A DNA stretch of 64,000 bases, taken from Candidatus Cryosericum hinesii. Its GTDB lineage: Bacteria > Caldisericota > Caldisericia > Cryosericales > Cryosericaceae. Numbering within the stretch: the stretch's first letter is position 1; each line of letters starts with the position of its first letter. A model generated the notes under the pieces. It made no database searches and had not been told where the DNA came from. It saw nothing but the letters and a program-made list of their open reading frames with translations. This document shows, one piece after another, positions 1 through 9,191 of this stretch. Position numbers and translations under genes: made by a program. The stretch lies in the NCBI RefSeq assembly GCF_003570985.1, contig NZ_QXIW01000016.1:38279-102278 (forward strand), read 5' to 3'.

Positions 1-1092
1 CCGTTCAGCGCGATCATATGGGGACCTCCGGGGTGTGGGAAGACGACGTTTGCGCGGCTGCTGGCGGCACAGTTGAGCGAGGAGTTGGAGTACGTGTCCG
101 CTGTCTCGGCGGGCGTGCCTGAGTTACGTCAGATTGTAGCTCGCCACGCGGGGCATCCTTTCCTCCTGGTCGTAGACGAAGTTCACCGATTCAACCGGGT
201 TCAGCAGGACTTCCTTCTGCCCATGCTGGAAAACCGGCTGATGACATTTGTCGGCCTGACAACGGAGAGCCCCTACGCTGCATTGTCGCCTGCCTTGCGC
301 TCGAGGATCTTCATGTTGCGATTTGCGCCCCTGACCACGCCCGAGATCGCCCATATTCTCGCTCAGGGATGTGAGAAAGCGGGGATTCAGGTGGGTGGGA
401 CCGTGTTGAATCGCATTGCGGCCTTCAGTTCCGGGGACGCGCGCGTCGCTATCAATGCTCTGGTATGGCTATACCAGTCAGGAAGCCTTGTAGAGGGAGT
501 AGACCTGACCGAGCTTCTTAAGGAGGTTCCAGTAGCCAAGAACTTCGAGCAGGAGCACTATGACCTTGCCTCGGCATTCATCAAGTCGATGCGCGGATCT
601 GATCCGGACGCTGCGCTGTACTACATGGCGCGCATGATTGACGCAGGAGACGACCCTCTCTTCGTGGCTCGGCGCATGATCATCTTCGCGGCAGAGGATA
701 TCGGCCTGGCGAATCCCTTTGCTGTTGTAATGGCGACAGCAGCGTACGATGCAGTGCATGCGGTGGGGTTGCCGGAAGCGATGCTCAACCTGACAGAAGC
801 CGTCATTTATCTTGCGGGAAGCCGCAAGAACAATTCGGTACTGGGTGCCATGCGCCGTGCACGGGAACTTGCGCAACAGACGAAGAACGTTGATACGCCG
901 ATTCAGCTCAAGAACAGCCGCACCGGGCAAGCAATGTACAAGTATCCGCACAGTTTTCCTGGCAACTGGGTGGCTCAGGAGTACTTCCCTGATGAGGTGC
1001 ATGACCGAGCCATCTATCTACCCACTGGAGCGGGGTACGAACATGTGATCATCGGGTATTTGAAATCGCTTCGTGCGAAAAAGCCGGAATAG
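1..1092 (+). CDS. rarA: Replication-associated recombination protein A (RarA/MgsA), 5' truncated
   Basis: AAA+ ATPase of the RarA/MgsA/Mgs1 family, which acts at stalled replication forks. The reading frame is open from base 1, so about 50 residues (the part before Walker A) lie outside the window; 363 residues are visible. Walker A GPPGCGKTT is at visible residues 8-16, Walker B VVDEVHRF near residue 59, and the sensor-1 stretch TTESPYAALSPALRSR follows, in the usual family order. The C-terminal half carries the family oligomerisation region. alaX follows 17 bp downstream on the same strand. Family assignment is secure; the true start cannot be seen. Confidence 0.93.
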   Translation, partial: PFSAIIWGPPGCGKTTFARLLAAQLSEELEYVSAVSAGVPELRQIVARHAGHPFLLVVDEVHRFNRVQQDFLLPMLENRLMTFVGLTTESPYAALSPALRSRIFMLRFAPLTTPEIAHILAQGCEKAGIQVGGTVLNRIAAFSSGDARVAINALVWLYQSGSLVEGVDLTELLKEVPVAKNFEQEHYDLASAFIKSMRGSDPDAALYYMARMIDAGDDPLFVARRMIIFAAEDIGLANPFAVVMATAAYDAVHAVGLPEAMLNLTEAVIYLAGSRKNNSVLGAMRRARELAQQTKNVDTPIQLKNSRTGQAMYKYPHSFPGNWVAQEYFPDEVHDRAIYLPTGAGYEHVIIGYLKSLRAKKPE

Positions 1093-1109
1093 GTACAGGG
1101 GAGTCCGAC

Positions 1110-2291
1110 ATGCAGAAAGGGTACTGGGAGGAAGGCAGCAAGCTCCAATTCGATGGAATCGTGACTGCAACCGTGGAGACGGAGCGCGGCCTTGTCGTCC
1201 GGTTCGAGAAAACATACTTTTATCCGGAGTGCGGTGGGCAACTCGCTGACGGAGGAACAGTCGGTGACATAACCATCCTTGACGCTCAACAGGATGAAGC
1301 CGGTCCATATGTTGTACTACCTCTGGGATCCTCTGCTGACGTCGGTCTGCATCTGCTCTGCGTTGTCGACGCCGAGAGACGGGGCCGTCACACGCAGCTG
1401 CATTCGGCTCAGCACATTCTAAGCAGGTTGCTGGATGACAGGGGCATTCGGACGCTGTCCTTTCACATGACCGAAGAGGAAGCCAGTATAGAGGTCGAGG
1501 CCACAGCGGTCAGCGGCAGTGTCCTGACAGAGATCGAAGACGCCGTAGAACGAGCCATCTGGCGGTGTCTACCGGTCGAGACGTTGTTCGTGGACGTGGC
1601 GGACATCGCTGCGTACGATGTGCGCAAGGTACCCGAACTTGCAGGTGGACCGCTCCGCCTTGTCCGGATTGGGGATCTGGACACCAATCCGTGTGGCGGG
1701 ACCCACGTTGCGTCGACCGGCGAGATCGGTGCGTTTGCCATCATACGAAGTGACAAAGTGCGTGGCAATACTCGTCTCTACTTTGTTGCAGGGCGGACAG
1801 CGACGGCATATTACAGGCAAAACGACGCTGTGCTTCGGGAAATCGAACAGCAGCTGACATGTGGGCTTGGCGATATCTCGGCTTCGATTGCGAGGTTGCA
1901 GCAGCGCGACCATGACGCAGCCAGGCAGGTCAAGGGTCTGCTGGCGATGGCTGCGGATGAGCTTGCTCACCAGGCTCTGGACGAGATCGCCTCACATGGT
2001 GTTGCCGTGATGGTTCTCGATGGGGTCCCCACCGAGCTCGCCCGCATGGTGACAGCCAAGTTGACTTCGGCTTCGGGTCCACTATGCATTCTCGTCTACC
2101 CCGGCGGCGGCACTGATGGGCAGTTCGTCTGCTCGGTGCCGACCGGCGGTGAGGCACTGCTGGCAACTTTCAGTGCACGGATGAAGGAGACCTTCGGTGC
2201 CAAATCGGGCGGTGCAGGAAGAGTCATTCAGGGAAAGGTTGACACACGCATGACTCTGGATCAGCTGAAACCTCTTCTGGTGACAGAATGA
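1110..2291 (+). CDS. AlaX-type alanyl-tRNA editing protein with DHHA1 domain
   Basis: 393-residue free-standing relative of the AlaRS editing half. It should hydrolyse mischarged Ser- or Gly-tRNA(Ala) in trans. The N-terminal beta-barrel ends in the editing core, with the two zinc-site motifs HSAQH (about residues 98-102) and CGGTH (about 195-199). A short helical linker and a C-terminal DHHA1-like domain (about 290-385) follow, including a GAKSGGAGRVIQG glycine-rich segment. There is no aminoacylation domain, so it is not AlaRS. The ATG is preceded by a GGGGAG ribosome site. It probably shares a transcript with rarA. The substrate preference (Ser versus Gly) is inference. Confidence 0.88.
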   Translation: MQKGYWEEGSKLQFDGIVTATVETERGLVVRFEKTYFYPECGGQLADGGTVGDITILDAQQDEAGPYVVLPLGSSADVGLHLLCVVDAERRGRHTQLHSAQHILSRLLDDRGIRTLSFHMTEEEASIEVEATAVSGSVLTEIEDAVERAIWRCLPVETLFVDVADIAAYDVRKVPELAGGPLRLVRIGDLDTNPCGGTHVASTGEIGAFAIIRSDKVRGNTRLYFVAGRTATAYYRQNDAVLREIEQQLTCGLGDISASIARLQQRDHDAARQVKGLLAMAADELAHQALDEIASHGVAVMVLDGVPTELARMVTAKLTSASGPLCILVYPGGGTDGQFVCSVPTGGEALLATFSARMKETFGAKSGGAGRVIQGKVDTRMTLDQLKPLLVTE

Positions 2292-2366
2292 GCGTTGCCG
2301 GCGGGCAAACGGCAGGTCATTGATTGCATTAGCGTTCCAACTACACTGCTCGAAAAGGAGATGAAT

Positions 2367-3218
2367 ATGGGATCAATCATGGAAGCATCATTGTTTACTC
2401 GTAAGATCGAGGCTGAAATCGTCAAGGAGGTCGAGCGCCTGAAGTCAGAGGGACACAACCCTTCGCTCAGCGTGATTGTTGTTGGGAACAGCCCGTCGAC
2501 AATGGTCTACTTCAAAAATATGTCGCACAAGGGCGTGGAACTTGGGTTCTATGTTGAGCTCCGAAAGATCGATGAGTCAATCGGAGCTGCCGAGGTGCTT
2601 GATCTCATCCACAGGTTGAACGAATCGAAGGACGTCGACGGCATCCTGGTTGGGCTTCCCTTGCCAAAAGAATATGATGTGGATTCGATCTTGCACGGCA
2701 TCAGTCCCGACAAGGACGTTGATGCTTTCCACCCCTTCAACATGGGGCAGTTAATGATTGGTAAGCCTCGTTTTGTCCCGGCCACCGCAAGATCGATCAT
2801 TTCCCTCTTGGAGAACTATGGCGTTCGCATCCAGGGCAAGAGCGCAGTCGTCGTCGGTCGCAGCAACATTGTGGGAAAGCCAGTCGCCTCCCTGCTGCTG
2901 CAGCGTGACGCTACTGTCACGGTGTGTCACTCCAAGACCGTCGACCTTGCCAAGTACACGCGTGAAGCAGATATCCTGGTCGTCTCGATGGGGAGACCCA
3001 GGGCGATTACGGCTGACTATGTCAAGGAAGGCGCTGTCGTCATCGACGTAGGCATCAATGACGTCAATGGGAAAATTGTGGGTGATGTCGATTTCGAGGG
3101 CGTTCGCCCGAAGGCATCGCTGATAACACCGGTGCCTGGTGGAGTCGGTGTACTGACGACTCTTATGCTGTTTGACAATGTCCTGAAGGCGGCCCGGTTG
3201 AACAGCGACAAGCACTGA
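2367..3218 (+). CDS. folD: FolD-family methylenetetrahydrofolate dehydrogenase lacking cyclohydrolase residues
   Basis: FolD normally performs NAD(P)-dependent CH2-THF dehydrogenation and CH+-THF hydrolysis. Here the NAD(P) half is intact (VVVGRSNIVGKPVA, PVPGGVGVLTT) and DKDVDAFHP keeps the folate-site Asp119. However, the YxxxK catalytic lysine is Met52 (context VYFKNMSHKG), and the Gln of the QLPLP motif is Gly96 (GLPLP). In FolD proteins these two residues carry out the cyclohydrolase step, so this protein is predicted to be dehydrogenase-only. An AAGGAG site at 2355-2360 supports the start at 2367; an upstream in-frame ATG at 2295 lacks one. Length 283 residues is normal for the family. 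Confidence 0.9.
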   Translation: MGSIMEASLFTRKIEAEIVKEVERLKSEGHNPSLSVIVVGNSPSTMVYFKNMSHKGVELGFYVELRKIDESIGAAEVLDLIHRLNESKDVDGILVGLPLPKEYDVDSILHGISPDKDVDAFHPFNMGQLMIGKPRFVPATARSIISLLENYGVRIQGKSAVVVGRSNIVGKPVASLLLQRDATVTVCHSKTVDLAKYTREADILVVSMGRPRAITADYVKEGAVVIDVGINDVNGKIVGDVDFEGVRPKASLITPVPGGVGVLTTLMLFDNVLKAARLNSDKH

Positions 3219-3233
3219 GTCGGCGAGAACTGC

Positions 3234-3947
3234 CTACCAGTCGTAGACGCTTCCGGCGTCCACCTCCGTGAGCGACCCGTCAGGGTTCTTGAGGAGGAGG
3301 GCGCCGGTTCTTGACAGCCCGGTCACCCGGCCCGACTCGCGCTGATCGTTGAATTCCACCGTGACGAGTTCGTCCCGCAGGGCGAGATTGGCGTCCATCC
3401 ATGAACTGAAGGTATCAAAGCCACGCAGAATGAGCGAACTTATGTCCAGTTCCACCATGTTCAGGATACTTGCACAGAGGTGCTGTACGTCGATGGTGCA
3501 CCCCAGTTCTCCTCTCAGCGAAGTCACACGCAGCAACTGATCCGGGGTTACGACGTTGTTGACGTTAAGACCGATACCTATCAGCAGAGTTGCCATTCCG
3601 GACTGAACGAGCGTTTCAGCAAGGATACCGCAGACCTTGCGACGTTTGACAAGCAGGTCATTAGGCCATTTGACGAGTGCGCGAACGCCGGTCTCAGTCA
3701 ACACGACGCTTGCCACGGCGTGTGCTGCCACCATTGCAGCCTGACGAACTGTCTCAGGCGACGGTACGGCCAGGGCCAGCGTAAGCCACAAGCCTCCTTG
3801 TGGCGAATCCCAGCTCTTGCCACGTCGCCCTCGTCCCGCCGACTGTGTTTCGGCAATGATGGCGAATGGCAGCAAATGACCATCAAGTGCGATCTGGCGT
3901 GCAGCGTCCTGCGTCGACGCTATGTTCGAATAGGTGACGAGTTCCAT
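3234..3947 (-). CDS. birA: Biotin--[biotin carboxyl carrier protein] ligase, monofunctional
   Basis: 237 residues, matching the catalytic and C-terminal domains of BirA without the N-terminal DNA-binding winged helix, so it is a class I ligase and not a repressor. Visible signatures are the biotinyl-AMP loop SAGRGRRGKSW (about residues 37-47) and KWPNDLLVKRRKVCGILAE (about 92-110). It activates biotin as biotinyl-AMP and transfers it to the lysine of carboxylase carrier domains; no carboxylase lies in this window. Its start lies 28 bp inside the upstream gene on the same strand, pointing to translational coupling. It converges with folD (15 bp between stops). Confidence 0.93.
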   Translation of the reverse strand: MELVTYSNIASTQDAARQIALDGHLLPFAIIAETQSAGRGRRGKSWDSPQGGLWLTLALAVPSPETVRQAAMVAAHAVASVVLTETGVRALVKWPNDLLVKRRKVCGILAETLVQSGMATLLIGIGLNVNNVVTPDQLLRVTSLRGELGCTIDVQHLCASILNMVELDISSLILRGFDTFSSWMDANLALRDELVTVEFNDQRESGRVTGLSRTGALLLKNPDGSLTEVDAGSVYDW

Positions 3948-4939
3948 GGATCCTCGCGGATGGTGTCCAGGAGTTCACCGACGTGACGCGGCGCATCCGT
4001 GATGAAGATGCGTGCTCCACGGTCGACGAGACGGGTCAGCACGCATGCTCTCGTACTCACGGAAAGCATAGCGATGTCCTGTTGTCGCACAAGGACGGCA
4101 TCCAGCCGAGGAAGACCGACCGGAACCAGGGCTCCAGAGATTGTGTCGGAAGGGCCGTGGTGAAGCACGACCGTTACGAAAAGCCTTTCAGTGCCAACAC
4201 CACCTGACACGAGTTCCTCAATGAGGTCTGCTGCCCCTTCGTCGGTGCACAGAGCCAGGACTGGTCCATCGGTGCCGGACAGCGCGTAGCCTTGTTGAAC
4301 AATGACAGGCATTGGAGGCGCCAGAGTGATGGGCTGACTGTTCGGGACCCATGCTGCGATGGGGCACCCAGCAGTACCGACAAGTTTTTGAGCCACGCCC
4401 TGTACCATGGAGTTGTTGGAGCCTGTGACCACAAGAAAGTCCGATCGCTCCTCGAGGAGATTCCACGCGAGAGCAACGGCGTTGGCCACGTAATCGTGGA
4501 CTCCCGGCGGTCGGAAGTCGCAGTCGACCAGGCCTCCGATGGCTACATCGGCACCTGTGCCAAACCAGCTCCTGGCAGGACGGGCGGCTGCAAGTCCTGC
4601 AAACAGCTGCAACCGCTTTGCAAGTTCTGACAGCTCGAACGGTTGCTGTTTCAGGATGTCGACTAGTCGAGTGTACTGGGCAAGTGTTCCCATCACGATG
4701 CAGTCCACACGTCCTGCTTCCATGCGCAGAGCCCCCGATGGAACGGCAACCTCACCTCCCTTGGCCAGCATCTCCTGTTTCAGGATGTTGGCAGCCTGTG
4801 GGAGTAGACCATTCACTCGTATCACAAGGAATACCGCTTTGGCTGCCATGATATCGGCTCCCAAAGAGTAGCATTCCAGACCATTCAGAAGATCATGAGC
4901 CTGCTGAGCCGTTGACATATGCAAGAGTGAGAGTTCCAC
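3920..4939 (-). CDS. Degenerate dihydropteroate-synthase-like protein
   Basis: 339 residues starting with GTG, with an AAAGGAG site 6 bp upstream. Residues about 40-110 resemble the extra N-terminal domain of long clostridial-type dihydropteroate synthases: ILKQEMLAKGGEVAVPSGAL, then VMGTLAQYTRLVDILKQQPF. The following region is barrel-sized, but the catalytic FolP signatures (the NVTPDSFSDGG-type loop, the GGES-type segment and the SVDT-type strand) are missing or unrecognisable; GLVDCDFRPPG and VVTGSNNS occupy the expected places. I infer a FolP paralogue that no longer makes dihydropteroate and may bind a pterin or have a structural role. It overlaps birA by 28 bp. Function unknown. Confidence 0.55.
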   Translation of the reverse strand: MELSLLHMSTAQQAHDLLNGLECYSLGADIMAAKAVFLVIRVNGLLPQAANILKQEMLAKGGEVAVPSGALRMEAGRVDCIVMGTLAQYTRLVDILKQQPFELSELAKRLQLFAGLAAARPARSWFGTGADVAIGGLVDCDFRPPGVHDYVANAVALAWNLLEERSDFLVVTGSNNSMVQGVAQKLVGTAGCPIAAWVPNSQPITLAPPMPVIVQQGYALSGTDGPVLALCTDEGAADLIEELVSGGVGTERLFVTVVLHHGPSDTISGALVPVGLPRLDAVLVRQQDIAMLSVSTRACVLTRLVDRGARIFITDAPRHVGELLDTIREDPWNSSPIRT

Positions 4940-4988
4940 GGTCGCTCCTTTCCGTCGCGGCCGATCTCTTTCAACCGTGGCTCATAAA

Positions 4989-5016
4989 TTGTATTCTCCT
5001 GCCTCGAGACTACAAT
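4989..5016 (+). promoter_or_regulatory. Predicted sigma-A-type promoter for the nucleotidase gene
   Basis: TTGTAT (4989-4994), a 16-bp spacer, then TACAAT (5011-5016). The -35 is weak, but the spacing equals the 16 bp seen at most promoters in this window. A start near 5023 would leave a leader of about 37 nt containing the GGGAGG site at 5048-5053. Confidence 0.45.
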
Positions 5017-5059
5017 ATTAACAAGTCACGGGTCTATTCTGCAAGTCGGGAGGAATGGA

Positions 5060-8000
5060 ATGAAGAAGCGCCTGTCAGTTCTGCTCAGTGTGATTCTCAT
5101 ACTGGGTCTGGTGTTCGCGAGCTTCCCGTTCAAGGTAGCCATGGCTGCCACGACCGTGAAGATAACCTTGCTCGAGACAAGTGACGTTCATGGGGTCATC
5201 TACCCGTATGATTACTTCAAGGACGCGCCCGCGAACGGCGGGTTCGCGAAACTGTCGACGCTGGTCAAGGGTGTCAGGGCTGACAACCCGAATACTCTTC
5301 TCCTGGATAACGGCGACAATCAGCAGGGTACACCGCTGACATACTATTTCAACAAGGTCGACACGACTGGGCCAAACCCGGTGATCGCAGCCATGAACAT
5401 CATGGGGTACGATGCGATGACACTTGGTAACCATGAATTCAATTATGGACTCTCCATCGTCGACAAGGCCCGGTCCGAGTCCAAGTTTCCATGGCTTTCG
5501 GCCAATATTTACAAGGAAGATGGCACGAACTACTTCACGCCGTACATCGTCAAGACAGTTGCCGGTGTCAAGGTCGGCATTCTGGGGCTGACGACCAAGA
5601 ACATCCCGAACTGGGAAGTGCCTGCGAATATCAAGGGCCTGGTCTTCAAGGATACGGTCGAAGAGGCCCAGAAGTGGGTCAAGATTCTCAAGGACACCGA
5701 GAAGGTCGACTTGGTCGTGCTCTTGGCACACGAGGGGTTTGAGAAGGACATCGACACCGGCAAGGATCTCGGTACTTCAATTGAGAACCAGGCCTATGCC
5801 ATTGCGACGGCGGTCCCTGGCATCGACGTCATGTTGACCGGACATACCCACCTGTCTATCCCGGGCAAGACGCTCAACGGTGTTCTTGTCATGCAGCCAA
5901 AGAACGCAGGCGTCGAGATCTGCAAGGCAGACATTACCATGGAGCAGACTGCCACTGGGTGGAAGGTTGCCACGAAAACCGGAACCAATCTCCCTGTGAC
6001 TGCCGACACTGTGGCTGATCAGGCCATTCTGGACGCGACCAAGACTCAGCATGAGACAGCGGTCAGCTATATGAAGCAGCCGATTGGCGAAGCGACGGGG
6101 GATTTCCCCGGTGCCACGTCTCGGACTGGGGACAGTGCCATCATGGACCTGATTCAGAAGGTCCAGATGAAGTACGCGAACACCGATCTCTCGCTCGCAG
6201 CCATGCTGCCTGATCCCGCCCCCAGTTTCAAGAAGGGCCCACTGACGGTCCGCGATATGTATTCACTCTACATCTACGAGAATACGCTGTTTGCCATCAC
6301 AGTGACCGGACAGCAGATCAAGGATGAACTTGAGTGGTCTGCGAAGTACTTCAACACGTACACGTATAACAAGACAGCCACTACTCTGGTCAACTCCAGC
6401 GTGGTGGGCTACAACTATGACATGCTGCAGGGAGCCGACTACGTTATCGATACCACGAAACCGGCGGGTCAACGCATCAGCGGCTTGATCTATCATGGCA
6501 AGCCCATGGATATGACTGCAACGTATACGCTGGCTCTCAACAACTACCGGGCTGGCGGTGGCGGATTCCTTGGGTTCAAGGGCTCACCGATTGTCTACCA
6601 GTCCAGTGACGAGATTCGCAACCTGATGATCCAGTATGTTAAAGATACTGGGAAGATCGATGCAACAGTCGACAACAACTGGAGCCTCGTGCCGGACTAT
6701 CTCAACTCACAGTATCGTGCAGCTATCGATACACTCAACAGACAGAGCGCGCTCAGCGAATTCCCCACAGGGGCGTTTGTCCCTGATTCCACAGCGACTC
6801 GAGGGGATCTCGCCGCGATTATTACCGGCTCCTACACCGCGATGGACAGTCGCAATCATGCGAGTTCGTTCGTCGACGTAGCCAGTAACGGCTGGTATGC
6901 TCGAGCGATCGGGACGGTTCAGGCTCGCAAACTGATGAACGGTACATCTGCCAGGACGTTCGCGCCCGATGCTCCAGCCACGACTGAACAGGCAGTCACT
7001 GCACTCATGAGAGCAAGTGGATACGGAAATGATGCTTCCAAGTATGATCTGTGTGCACAGCCTCTCGACAAGGTTCCAAACCTGTTCCGCAATACTGACG
7101 GCACGTGGAAATGGGAAGCCTTGGCAGCAGATACGAAGAAGAATAACGGAGCGACCATCAACATGCGTTCCGGCCAGTCTCTTGGTGGCGTGGAGATGTA
7201 CGCTATAGCTCTTCCCGTAGTCCCTGGTATGGTTGTCAACGGCTATCCTACTGGCGGCGATCTCAAGGCATTTACGATGAAGAACGCGAAGTGGCTGCTG
7301 GACCGCACTGGATATGCTCTTGGCACGTGGTACAACAAGGGCAAGACCTATATCGACGTGAGTACGACAATCCCTTGGCGGGACTACGCAGTCACGCTGG
7401 GCAAGGAATACGACCAGATATCGATTTTTGACCTGGCCAACTTTGAGGAGATCCCTACCGGCGGTACGAGTGGCAAGTCCGGCAGGAAACCCAACATGAA
7501 CCTCATCATCTCGGACTGGGCACTGCCATACGTTGCGTTTGCTGAATCGAAGGGATTCATCACGGCCGAGCAGGCCACTGCCCCGAAGCATCAGCTCACG
7601 AGGGGTGAACTGGCAGACATGGTCGTGAAGATGCGGTTCCCGACGGTGGTTATTCTGCAGACCAACGATTTCCATGGCAACCTGGTGCCAGCGATCGATG
7701 CCAACAAGAACAGCGTAGCGGGGGCGGCTCGTGAGGCTACCATCATCAACAGCATGCGCAGCACATTTGGCAAGGATCATGTTTTGCTCGTGGACGCTGG
7801 CGACGCAATCCAGGGCGCCACGATAGCGAACATGTTCCAGGGCAAGAACGTGATAGAGGTCTACAACGCGATGGGCTACGACGTGGCAACACTCGGCAAC
7901 CATGAGTGGGACTACGGCCAGCAGGTCCTGAAGGATCGGATTTCAGAGGCCAAATTCGACTATGTGAATGCCAACGTGACCGGCGTCAATCTGGGCTGGA

Positions 8001-9094
8001 AGTCGAATGTCATCAAGAATGTGGCCGGGATCAACATCGGGCTGTTCGGTGTCATAACGTCCGACCTTCCGACTATCGTTGCGCCGTCAAGTTTGACCGG
8101 TGTCGGTGTCGCGGATCCAATAGCGACCGCGCAGAACCAGATTGTCGACCTGAAGGGACAGGGAGCACAGTACATCGTTGCTCTGAGCCACTGCGGGTAC
8201 GAGAATGGCGGCGCTCCGCTGGACCCCGCTATCGCGGCAGGTGCCCCTGGCATTAACCTGATCATTGGTGGTCACTCTCATACTGTCCTGAAGGTAGAGG
8301 TCATGGTTGGCAAGACCATGATAACTCAGACCGGCACTGCCGGCGCGTACGTTGGCAAGGAGGTCATCGATTTCACGACGTATCAGGGGAAGATCATCAG
8401 GCAGAACGTCTCGTATGAACTTGTACCAACTGTAACTTCTGTTCCTGAAGACCCGGCCATCAAGGCTATCGTCGACGGCTATAACAACCAGTTGAAGAGC
8501 AAACTGAGTGTCGTCGTCGGCAAGGCTCTCGTAGCACTTGACGGCGAGCGCGCGGACGTTCGTACGAAGGAAACCAACCTCGGCAACTACGTCACCGACT
8601 GGATGCGCATCTCCACGGGTGCGGACATAGCGTTCGAGGACGGCGGCAGTATTCGTGTCAGCGTTCCTGCCGGAGACGTCACAGTAGGCAGCATTTATGA
8701 CGTGCTCCCGTTCGACAACTTCCTAGAAGTCCTCGAGATCAAGGGTTCCACGCTCAAGACCGCCCTCGAGAATTCTGTCAGTGCCTATCCCGCCCAAGCC
8801 GGTGCGTTCGCTCAGGTGTCCGGATTCAGCTTCACGTTTGATCCGTCCAAACCAAAGGGTTCGCGCGTCGTCAGCATCACCAGGGACGGTAAGCCGATGG
8901 ACATGGACGCCACGTACAAGCTCTGCGTTCAGGATTACACAGCGCTCGGGGGGGATGGATATGCCATGCTCAAGGGGGAAAAGATCGTCTACAAGTCCAG
9001 CGAATGGAATCGGGACGGTCTTGTCAACTACATCAAGGCAAACCCCGAGATCAACCCGACGGTCGAGGGTCGAATCACCGTCGTCACTCCATAA
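5060..9094 (+). CDS. Secreted tandem 5'-nucleotidase/2',3'-cyclic phosphodiesterase with internal SLH repeats
   Basis: 1344 residues with an N-terminal signal peptide (about 1-30, ending AMA). Module 1 (about 33-550) and module 2 (about 862-1330) are each a complete UshA-like unit: a metallophosphoesterase plus a 5'-nucleotidase C-terminal domain. Metal motifs are present twice: SDVHG / GDNQQG / GNHEFNYG / GHTH and NDFHG / GDAIQG / GNHEWDYG / GGHSH. The nucleoside-binding region is AGGGGFLGF in one and LGGDGYAML in the other. Between them lie S-layer-homology-like repeats (FVPDSTATRGDLAA, about 571; FVDVASNGWYARAIG, about 603; a third near 820-858) interrupted by about 165 residues I do not recognise. 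It likely sits at the cell surface and scavenges nucleotides. GGGAGG supports the start. Confidence 0.9.
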   Translation: MKKRLSVLLSVILILGLVFASFPFKVAMAATTVKITLLETSDVHGVIYPYDYFKDAPANGGFAKLSTLVKGVRADNPNTLLLDNGDNQQGTPLTYYFNKVDTTGPNPVIAAMNIMGYDAMTLGNHEFNYGLSIVDKARSESKFPWLSANIYKEDGTNYFTPYIVKTVAGVKVGILGLTTKNIPNWEVPANIKGLVFKDTVEEAQKWVKILKDTEKVDLVVLLAHEGFEKDIDTGKDLGTSIENQAYAIATAVPGIDVMLTGHTHLSIPGKTLNGVLVMQPKNAGVEICKADITMEQTATGWKVATKTGTNLPVTADTVADQAILDATKTQHETAVSYMKQPIGEATGDFPGATSRTGDSAIMDLIQKVQMKYANTDLSLAAMLPDPAPSFKKGPLTVRDMYSLYIYENTLFAITVTGQQIKDELEWSAKYFNTYTYNKTATTLVNSSVVGYNYDMLQGADYVIDTTKPAGQRISGLIYHGKPMDMTATYTLALNNYRAGGGGFLGFKGSPIVYQSSDEIRNLMIQYVKDTGKIDATVDNNWSLVPDYLNSQYRAAIDTLNRQSALSEFPTGAFVPDSTATRGDLAAIITGSYTAMDSRNHASSFVDVASNGWYARAIGTVQARKLMNGTSARTFAPDAPATTEQAVTALMRASGYGNDASKYDLCAQPLDKVPNLFRNTDGTWKWEALAADTKKNNGATINMRSGQSLGGVEMYAIALPVVPGMVVNGYPTGGDLKAFTMKNAKWLLDRTGYALGTWYNKGKTYIDVSTTIPWRDYAVTLGKEYDQISIFDLANFEEIPTGGTSGKSGRKPNMNLIISDWALPYVAFAESKGFITAEQATAPKHQLTRGELADMVVKMRFPTVVILQTNDFHGNLVPAIDANKNSVAGAAREATIINSMRSTFGKDHVLLVDAGDAIQGATIANMFQGKNVIEVYNAMGYDVATLGNHEWDYGQQVLKDRISEAKFDYVNANVTGVNLGWKSNVIKNVAGINIGLFGVITSDLPTIVAPSSLTGVGVADPIATAQNQIVDLKGQGAQYIVALSHCGYENGGAPLDPAIAAGAPGINLIIGGHSHTVLKVEVMVGKTMITQTGTAGAYVGKEVIDFTTYQGKIIRQNVSYELVPTVTSVPEDPAIKAIVDGYNNQLKSKLSVVVGKALVALDGERADVRTKETNLGNYVTDWMRISTGADIAFEDGGSIRVSVPAGDVTVGSIYDVLPFDNFLEVLEIKGSTLKTALENSVSAYPAQAGAFAQVSGFSFTFDPSKPKGSRVVSITRDGKPMDMDATYKLCVQDYTALGGDGYAMLKGEKIVYKSSEWNRDGLVNYIKANPEINPTVEGRITVVTP

Positions 9095-9115
9095 CAGATT
9101 ATCGACTGATTCGTC

Positions 9116-9143
9116 AAGGGGGCCGGCAACTGCCGGCCCCCTT
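9116..9143 (+). terminator. Rho-independent-type terminator after the nucleotidase gene
   Basis: Perfect inverted repeat AAGGGGGCCGGCA / TGCCGGCCCCCTT (13 bp, 2 nt between the arms), followed by GTGTTT. It lies 21 bp after the stop codon. The T-run is weak, but the stem is very stable. Confidence 0.75.
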
Positions 9144-9191
9144 GTGTTTGACCGGTGTTGCACATCTGTCGAAAGAGGAGACAATCCATCC

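Noticed and set aside
478..1002. 174-codon minus-strand ORF inside rarA
   Set aside because: Antisense shadow of a conserved gene; no family motifs and no ribosome site.
6707..7903. 398-codon minus-strand ORF inside the nucleotidase gene
   Set aside because: Long but antisense to conserved SLH and phosphoesterase coding sequence; its composition is what GC-rich codon bias yields in that frame.
8781..9191. 5' extension of RNase HIII into the nucleotidase gene
   Set aside because: It overlaps a clear coding region and a terminator; AAAGAGGAG marks the start at 9192.
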